64,000 nt of DNA from Narthecium ossifragum (lineage: Eukaryota; Streptophyta; Magnoliopsida; Dioscoreales; Nartheciaceae): positions 3,237,275 to 3,301,274 of the forward strand of contig OY986974.1 of NCBI GenBank assembly GCA_963920575.1. The letters are read 5' to 3'. A program made the translations under genes and the position numbers. Positions 58,517 to 64,000 of this stretch are shown here, piece after piece. The stretch's first letter is position 1. The number at the start of each line of letters is the position of its first letter. The notes under the pieces were generated by a model. That model saw only the letters and a list, made by a program, of their open reading frames with translations, had not been told where the DNA came from and did not search any database.

Positions 58517-60186
58517 TTAGAGTCCTGAAAGAACTTCGATCATGACCTTGCGAGGTTTGATCTTTGCTTGGAGAGGGATGGCCTTTAGGAGGGTCAGCCC
58601 ACCTGCTTCAGACATGTCCAATTCTTCTTCCCCAACTCTCTCCCAGTCGAAACACTGAATCATGGTTGCCAATGCTAATGGTATTACTCGGCGGGCAAAG
58701 CTTTCTCCTGGGCACTTCCTCCTTCCCATTCCAAAGGGGATGATTTTAGGACCATGATCACCTTTCCCATTTTCAGGGAGGAACCTCTCTGGGATGAACT
58801 TGGTGGGCTCAGGCCACATGTTGGGGTCGCGATGAATGGCCCATGCGTTGACCAACACCATCGTGCCACGTGGAACGGTGTAGCCTCCCAGGGTGCACTC
58901 TTCAGTCGATTCATGAGGCAGGAGAAGCGGCCCCGTCGGAGATATTCGCAACGTCTCGTTGATGATGGCGTTTAGGTAGGGGAGATTGGCCATGTCCTCT
59001 TCTTCCACCAAACGACTCGACCCGACGCGCTCATCGATCTCGGCCTTGGCCTTCTTCAACGTCTCTGGGTTGTTGAGTAGATGCGACATCGCCCACTCCA
59101 TTGTATTGCTTGACGTGTCAGTTCCCGCTATCAAGAATGACTTCATCATCCATGCAAGTGAAGGTCAGTACTGGCATGCATGGTGATCATATATGTATCA
59201 AAGATGGCACATTTTTTAAGGCATGGGAATAATTAGGTGAAAGTAAGAAGAGAGCATGCATGCTGCATGCATGCAAAGGGAGCTAGACTTACTGAAACGA
59301 GAGCCTTGATGATCTCGTCGGTGTAGTACTTGGGATTCTTTTGTTGCATATCCAGCAGATTGCCGATCATGGTCTTCTCTCTGCTGCCGTTATCCTTCCT
59401 GTTCTCCTCGATGATTCCCTGCATAAACTTGTCCAACCAAGCCGCCAGTTTTGCCGTCTTCTTCTTGTTTCCATTGAAGTCTATGTTTTGCAGAAACCCC
59501 GGTAGGAAGTCTCCGACGTTGGATGCTCCTATGGCCTTAAATATCCCCCCCACCGTCTCCTGAAAATCTGAAACCCCAGTCTCCTTTTCGCCATAGTACC
59601 TCTTGCCGGTGAGCATCCCCATGATCAGGTTCAAGTTCAGCCCGAACAGGCTCTTTATCAGCTGCACCGTCCTGAACTCCTCCCCGCGGCCGTCGGAACT
59701 CTGGAGCAGCTGGCGCACTAAATTGCGGACCTCCGCGGCGCGTAAAGCGGACAAGGCATTGATTTTTGTAGCAGATAGGATCTCAACGGTGGAGATCCGG
59801 CGGACATTGCGCCAGTGGTCGCCGTAAGAGGAGGTGCCGATGGTGGTGTAGTCATAGCTGACGCTGCGTGCCGAGGCCAGCATGGGACGGTTGGCAAAGA
59901 CGAGGTCGTTCTTGGTGAAGCACTCGTCGGCGAGAGCGGCGGAGGAGACGACGAGGACCGAGCGGGACCCGAAGCGCAGCTGGATGAGGGAGCCATAGCT
60001 GGAGGCAAGGTTGGCCAGGGTTTGGTGAAGGGGTTTCTTGAGAAGATAAAGGTGGCCGATGATGGGGAGCGCCGGAGGGCCGGAGGGGGGCAGGTTCTTC
60101 TTCTTCTTGTAGTTGAAGACGAAGGAAAGGAATACTAGGGAAGCAATGAGGATGGCAATATAAGAGATGACCATGGTGGCATCCAT
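58517..60186 (-). CDS. Cytochrome P450, CYP81-like (copy 4)
   Basis: Exon 1 60186-59293 (298 codons, followed by GTAAGT) and exon 2 59140-58517 join in phase 0 across a 152-bp intron to give 505 residues. The anchor is MDATMVISYIAILIASLVFL, then LPPSGPPALPIIGH, I-helix AGTDTS, K-helix ETLR, PERF, and heme loop FGMGRRKCPGES with Cys441. Exon 1 lacks four residues after GVS, within the variable loop before QETVGGIF, compared with copies 1 and 2; this is unlikely to break the fold. It is closest to copy 3 in exon 2 and flanks. Likely functional; substrate unknown. Confidence 0.9.
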
Positions 60187-60233
60187 GATTGTTTGCTTGA
60201 GACTACTTAGCTAGCTAGCAGATGGAGGTGCCC

Positions 60234-60241
60234 TTATATAG
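60234..60241 (-). promoter_or_regulatory. TATA box of P450 copy 4
   Basis: The minus strand reads CTATATAA about 48 bases before the ATG, in the context GCTATATAAGGG. Confidence 0.6.
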
Positions 60242-60587
60242 CAATCTGAACAGCAGATGGACTTGGTTCTTCTTTTCTTCTTTTCTACTAGGGTTTTGAA
60301 AACGAAACCATACTTTGATAGGAAAATTTAATTCCCGCCATGGAAAAAAGGTCGTTCGTTCAAAAGTTATGGTTGGATCTGAACCCGACGAGTAACCTGA
60401 ATTACCACACCTAATCATCACTCATCCAAAAGTTATGGTTGGCGGCCACCCAACAGCCCCCCTCATCACGCATCCGATTCCCCCCACCATTTTGATCTAA
60501 CCCAAATAGGTTATTTGGATCCACTTCGATTAGATTTAACCAATTATTTTCATCTATCACTCTCAAAAAATAAAGATGGTTGTTGTT

Positions 60588-61371
60588 TTTTTTTTTGATG
60601 AGATGAGCCAAGAGACTAAAATTTACAAAGACTAAAAAGAAATAGACACTTACAAACATGTGTCGAAAAAATTCGACCCTGTATTACAGGATCAGGCAAT
60701 AACCGTGCCGGACCTACCACACGCTCGAGCAACACTGTCGGCTCTTGTGTTGAGTAATCTCGCTATGTAGAGAAAAAGAAGGGAATCAAAAAGTAGGGCG
60801 TGAAGCCAAATATTCTTCGCCATCTTCTCCAGATCTGGAGGCCAACCTCTCAACCCATTGAGGATTTGTACTGCGGTAAGAGAATCCGTTTGGATGATTA
60901 ACCTTTTGAATCCAAGTAGCTTGGCTCTCTTCATAGCCTCTAGGATGGACTGTATTTCGCCTTCTAGCACTGAATTCACCATAATCGGTTTGGCCCAAGC
61001 CCAAGCCTCCGTACCATCTGGTAAGAGACCTAACATGCCCATTGCTGCGCTACCTGAGGAGGGATCAATAGATAGGTCCGTTTGGATCACGTGAGCCTCA
61101 CATGCTTGTAGTTGGAGGGTAGAATTGGTATGCACATCGCGACATAACCATTCTTTCGCCTGTCTTCTTATTCTACATGCGATGGAATCAATGGAGGCTC
61201 CTTGCGCTCCAAAAACAATGTCATTACGGTCTTTCCATATTTGCCAGATACCATAGGCAAGGTAGGTCTTCAATATCCTGGAGCCAGTTGTGAGAAGGGA
61301 TATGTAGATGTCGTCCGGATTTCAAGGAGGAAGAAAGAAATTTTCTTTTACAACAATCTCAAAGAAGACCT
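60588..61371 (-). mobile_element. 5'-truncated LINE insertion
   Basis: A T-run at 60587-60596 is the poly(A) tail on the minus strand. A perfect 17-base direct repeat TAAAGATGGTTGTTGTT flanks the block at 60571-60587 and 61372-61388, the hallmark of target-primed reverse transcription. Only the 3' end of ORF2 is present. Confidence 0.88.
60692..61273 (-). CDS. LINE ORF2 C-terminus (RNase H-like domain)
   Basis: 193 codons. The start (YGIWQIWKDRNDIVF) is the tail of the zinc-binding RT region. Then come LEGEIQSILEAMKRA, LIIQTDSLTAVQILNG and NTRADSVARAC, forming the RNase H-like E-D-D core. Open to its stop, but only a fraction of ORF2, so it cannot retrotranspose. Confidence 0.75.
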   Translation of the reverse strand: MKTYLAYGIWQIWKDRNDIVFGAQGASIDSIACRIRRQAKEWLCRDVHTNSTLQLQACEAHVIQTDLSIDPSSGSAAMGMLGLLPDGTEAWAWAKPIMVNSVLEGEIQSILEAMKRAKLLGFKRLIIQTDSLTAVQILNGLRGWPPDLEKMAKNIWLHALLFDSLLFLYIARLLNTRADSVARACGRSGTVIA

Positions 61372-61388
61372 TAAAGATGGTTGTTGTT

Positions 61389-61545
61389 GTTGATCACGAA
61401 AGAGGAGTATGAATGCCATGGAGATGGCAACACATGGTGAAGACGAGGGTGGCATCCATGATCGATTGATTGTGTCTGAGCGAGCGCTAATTATTAATTA
61501 ATCCGATGGAGCTGTGTTTATATATATATATATATATATATATAG
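61389..61545 (-). pseudogene. P450 N-terminal and promoter relic
   Basis: From 61459 the minus strand reads MDATLVFTM, then loses the frame. The leader (ATCCATGATCGATTGATTG on the plus strand) and a TATA region followed by GCAATTGGATCGAGCAG parallel copy 4. In place of a simple TATA box there is a (TA)n run at about 61519-61544. Confidence 0.7.
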
Positions 61546-61673
61546 CAATTGGATCGAGCAGCTTGGTAGGTTGGCAGCTGGGATGTTCATCTCCAATTGG
61601 AAAAGTCAATCGATCGCCTTTCCTTGTAGTAAGACTAGCTATTAATGCGATTTGTCTACGCACAAGGAAAAAA

Positions 61674-61885
61674 GAGGCTTTGAATGAGAAATTTATGCCA
61701 TCAACTTGAATCGTTGTTATTAATATAGGAACATGATTTGTGTGCCACAGAACGTGGGGTGTGAACGTTCAAACAGATCGACAAAATGTGGGTACGTTCT
61801 ATTTGAGTCGACCAAACTTGACCAGGAATGATATATTGACAAATCAAAACGAGGCTTTGAATGAGAAATTTATGCCATCAACTTG
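61674..61885 (+). repeat. 35-bp direct repeat, spacing 177 bp
   Basis: GAGGCTTTGAATGAGAAATT and the next 15 bases are identical at 61674-61708 and 61851-61885. Confidence 0.85.
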
Positions 61886-61966
61886 GCTCCCTTTTAATTT
61901 ATTAAAATCATTTGACTATGTAATATGTTGGCACAAGAGCGACTCGAAATCGAAGTTTGTTGAGTT

Positions 61967-62365
61967 TGTTATAAATCTATGCTATGAACGCAACCAAGTA
62001 CAGAGAAACGACGAAACAAACCAAACAAGCAATCACACGACACACAAGATATACGTGGTTCCCTCAACATTGAGGTACGTCCACGGGCGAGGAGAGAGAG
62101 AGTTTCACTAACCAATGGTGGGAAGAAGTACAAGAAGCCGGCTATACCCGTAACTTCAAGAAGAGGCTGGCCACACCCCCTTCAATGGCAGCCGCCGCCC
62201 CTCTCTCAATAACCCTAAGAAAAGTTAGGGATTCAATACATATCCCAATAAGGAACTTACTTAGGATAGGTTAAACAATAGTGGGTCCGGCTAGCCTAAT
62301 ACAAATGGGTCCGGCTTTCCTCCTTAACCAAATTCGGATTCCCCTAATTCAAGGAATCCTCAACA
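61967..62365 (-). repeat. 3' LTR of the copia element
   Basis: It contains GATATACGTGGTTCCCTC and GTACGTCCACGG, typical of copia LTR R regions. Its right end is fixed by the polypurine tract; its left end is approximate. Confidence 0.65.
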
Positions 62366-62461
62366 ATTCTCCACCTTGACTTGAATTTCACTGGACTCAA
62401 AATCACTGAATTTAACAACCCTCTTCAGCCTCTACCTCGCCAAAATGCCCCCGAGGGGCGA

Positions 62462-63967
62462 TCAACTGCAAATGTTGAGCAAGTCCAAGCAATGCTTGAA
62501 CTTGTTAACTGGAACCGATTTAGTCATCATGTCTGCCGGGTTATCCGCCGTTCCCACCTTCTTTACCTCAACCTGCTTCTGTGAGACAATATCCCGAATG
62601 AAGTGATATCTGACATCGATATGCTTGGTCCGTTCATGATACATCAGATTTTTAGTCAGATGTATAGCACTCTGCGAGTCACAAAATACAGAAGTAACCC
62701 CTTGTGCAATACCAAGTTCACAGAGTATTCTCCTCATCCACAATGCTTCCTTCACAGCTTCGGCAATGGCCATATACTCAGCTTCCGTCGTAGACAGCGC
62801 AACCGTAGCCTGCAAAGTAGCTTTCCAACTAATAGCACTTCCGGATAAAGTAAATACATAACCTGTCAGAGACCTCCTCTTATCATGGTCACCAGCAAAA
62901 TCCGAATCTACATATCCAATGACTTGATTACTCGGATTAGAAATCCCAAACAAAAGACCCAAATCTGCAGTTCCTTTCAAATACCGAAGTATCCATTTCA
63001 CAGCCTCCCAATGTGTCTTTCCCGGTCGCCCCATGTAACGACTAACAACACTAACTGCATGTGAAATGTCGGGACGAGTACATACCATGGCGTACATAAG
63101 GCTTCCAACAGCGCTTGAATACGGAACCCGCGTCATAAGCTTTTCCTCTCCCTCAGATTTCGGTGACTACTCAGATGAAAGTCGAAAATGGGCTGCCAAA
63201 GGGGTACTGACTGGCTTCGAGTCCTGCACGGCAAACCGTTCCAGCACTTTGAGAATATATGACTTCTGATTTAAGAACAGCTTACCATCTCCTCGATTCC
63301 TGCTTATCTCCATACCCAAAATTCGTTTTGCTGCACCCAAATCTTTCATCTCAAATTCACCGTCTAACTGTTGTTTTAACCTGCTGATTTCTGATACACT
63401 CTTGGCAGCTATTAGCATATCATCAACATACAACAGTAAATAGATAAACGAACCATCTGGGAGTTTTCGAAAATATACACAGCTATCATATTCACTCCTG
63501 GAATAAGATTGACTAATCATGAATGCATCAAACCTTTTATACCACTGCCTAGGAGATTGCTTTAGTCCATATAATGACTTATGAAGTAAGCACACATGAT
63601 CTTCCTTACCAGATACAACAAATCCCTCAGGTTGACGCATATAAATCTGTTCCTCAAGCTCCCCATGCAAAAATGCAGTTTTGACATCAAGTTGCTCTAA
63701 CTCAATATCATAACATGCAACAATAGCAAGTAAAGTGCGAATGGAACTGTGTTTAACAACTGGTGAGAATACCTCATTGTAGTCAACACCTTCCTTTTGA
63801 CTGAATCCTTTCGCCACTAGCCGAGCTTTGAACCGCGCCTCTTCAACCCCTGGAATACCTGGCTTGCGCTTGAAGACCCACTTGCACCCAACAATCCTCC
63901 TGTTCTTCAATGGTTCTACCAACTCCCAAGTCCGATTTTTCTGAAGAGACTCAATCTCCTCATTCAT
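62462..63967 (-). pseudogene. Copia RT-RNase H, one nonsense codon, continues past window
   Basis: RT motifs ARLVAKGFSQKEGVDY, LDVKTAFLHGEL, KSLYGLKQSPRQWY and the catalytic YVDD lead into RNase H with [31 protein letters not shown] and the C-terminal NPADMMTK. A single in-frame TAG at 63167-63169, where glutamine is likely, splits it. The rest of the frame is intact across the stop. Sequence style fits the Tork/Tnt1 group. Gag, protease and integrase lie beyond 64000. Confidence 0.85.
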
Positions 63968-64000
63968 AGCAACACACCACTGCGCACTCTCATTGCTCGA

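Larger units (their letters stand above)
61967..64000 (-). mobile_element. Ty1/copia retrotransposon, 3' half
   Basis: A 3' LTR at about 61967-62365 ends (minus-strand start) TGTTGAGGATTCC and is preceded by the polypurine tract AAGGTGGAGAAT. RT and RNase H follow rightwards, and the element leaves the window at 64000. The left LTR boundary (TGTTATAAAT) is tentative because the partner LTR is outside. Confidence 0.8.

Overview
This is plant nuclear DNA, probably from an angiosperm. It carries intron-containing A-type cytochrome P450 genes, degenerate plant-type Ty3/gypsy and Ty1/copia retrotransposons, LINE remnants and hAT-like MITEs. GC-rich, C/G-ending first exons in the P450s and in an ALG11 fragment hint at a monocot or an early-diverging lineage, but the species cannot be fixed from the sequence. 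No bacterial, organellar or CRISPR-like features were seen.

Layout. 1-2804: a short non-autonomous LTR element with its 5' LTR cut by the window edge. 3373-10380: minus-strand gypsy element A, with 390-bp LTRs about 99% alike and a broken gag-pol. 12182-18074: minus-strand gypsy element B, with 490/493-bp LTRs, a perfect 5-bp target duplication and a broken pol. 18229-23995: a large non-autonomous element with a tRNA-Asp-type primer site and one conserved but interrupted ORF. 23996-29087: LTR relics and a long foldback element. 30172-61545: a tandem P450 array, all on the minus strand. It holds three apparently intact CYP81-like genes (30172-31879, 34716-36341, 58517-60186), one pseudogene (44207-46365) and two N-terminal relics (47340-47456, 61389-61459). 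The array is spread apart by MITEs, minisatellites, a solo LTR, LINE pieces, a 200-N assembly gap and a truncated ALG11 gene fragment (52629-53616). 61967-64000: the 3' half of a minus-strand copia element that runs off the window.

The P450 copies share one phase-0 intron at the same codon. At least three copies also share 3'-flanking sequence, and several share promoter sequence. The array therefore grew by duplication of whole gene units and was later opened up by transposons. The intact members probably encode ER-anchored monooxygenases of specialised metabolism, but substrates cannot be read from the sequence. No clearly new biological system was found. The most unusual structures are the foldback element at 27930-29087, the composite hAT-like element at 49212-50845, and a promoter-like repeat present in three places, one inverted and split by gypsy B.
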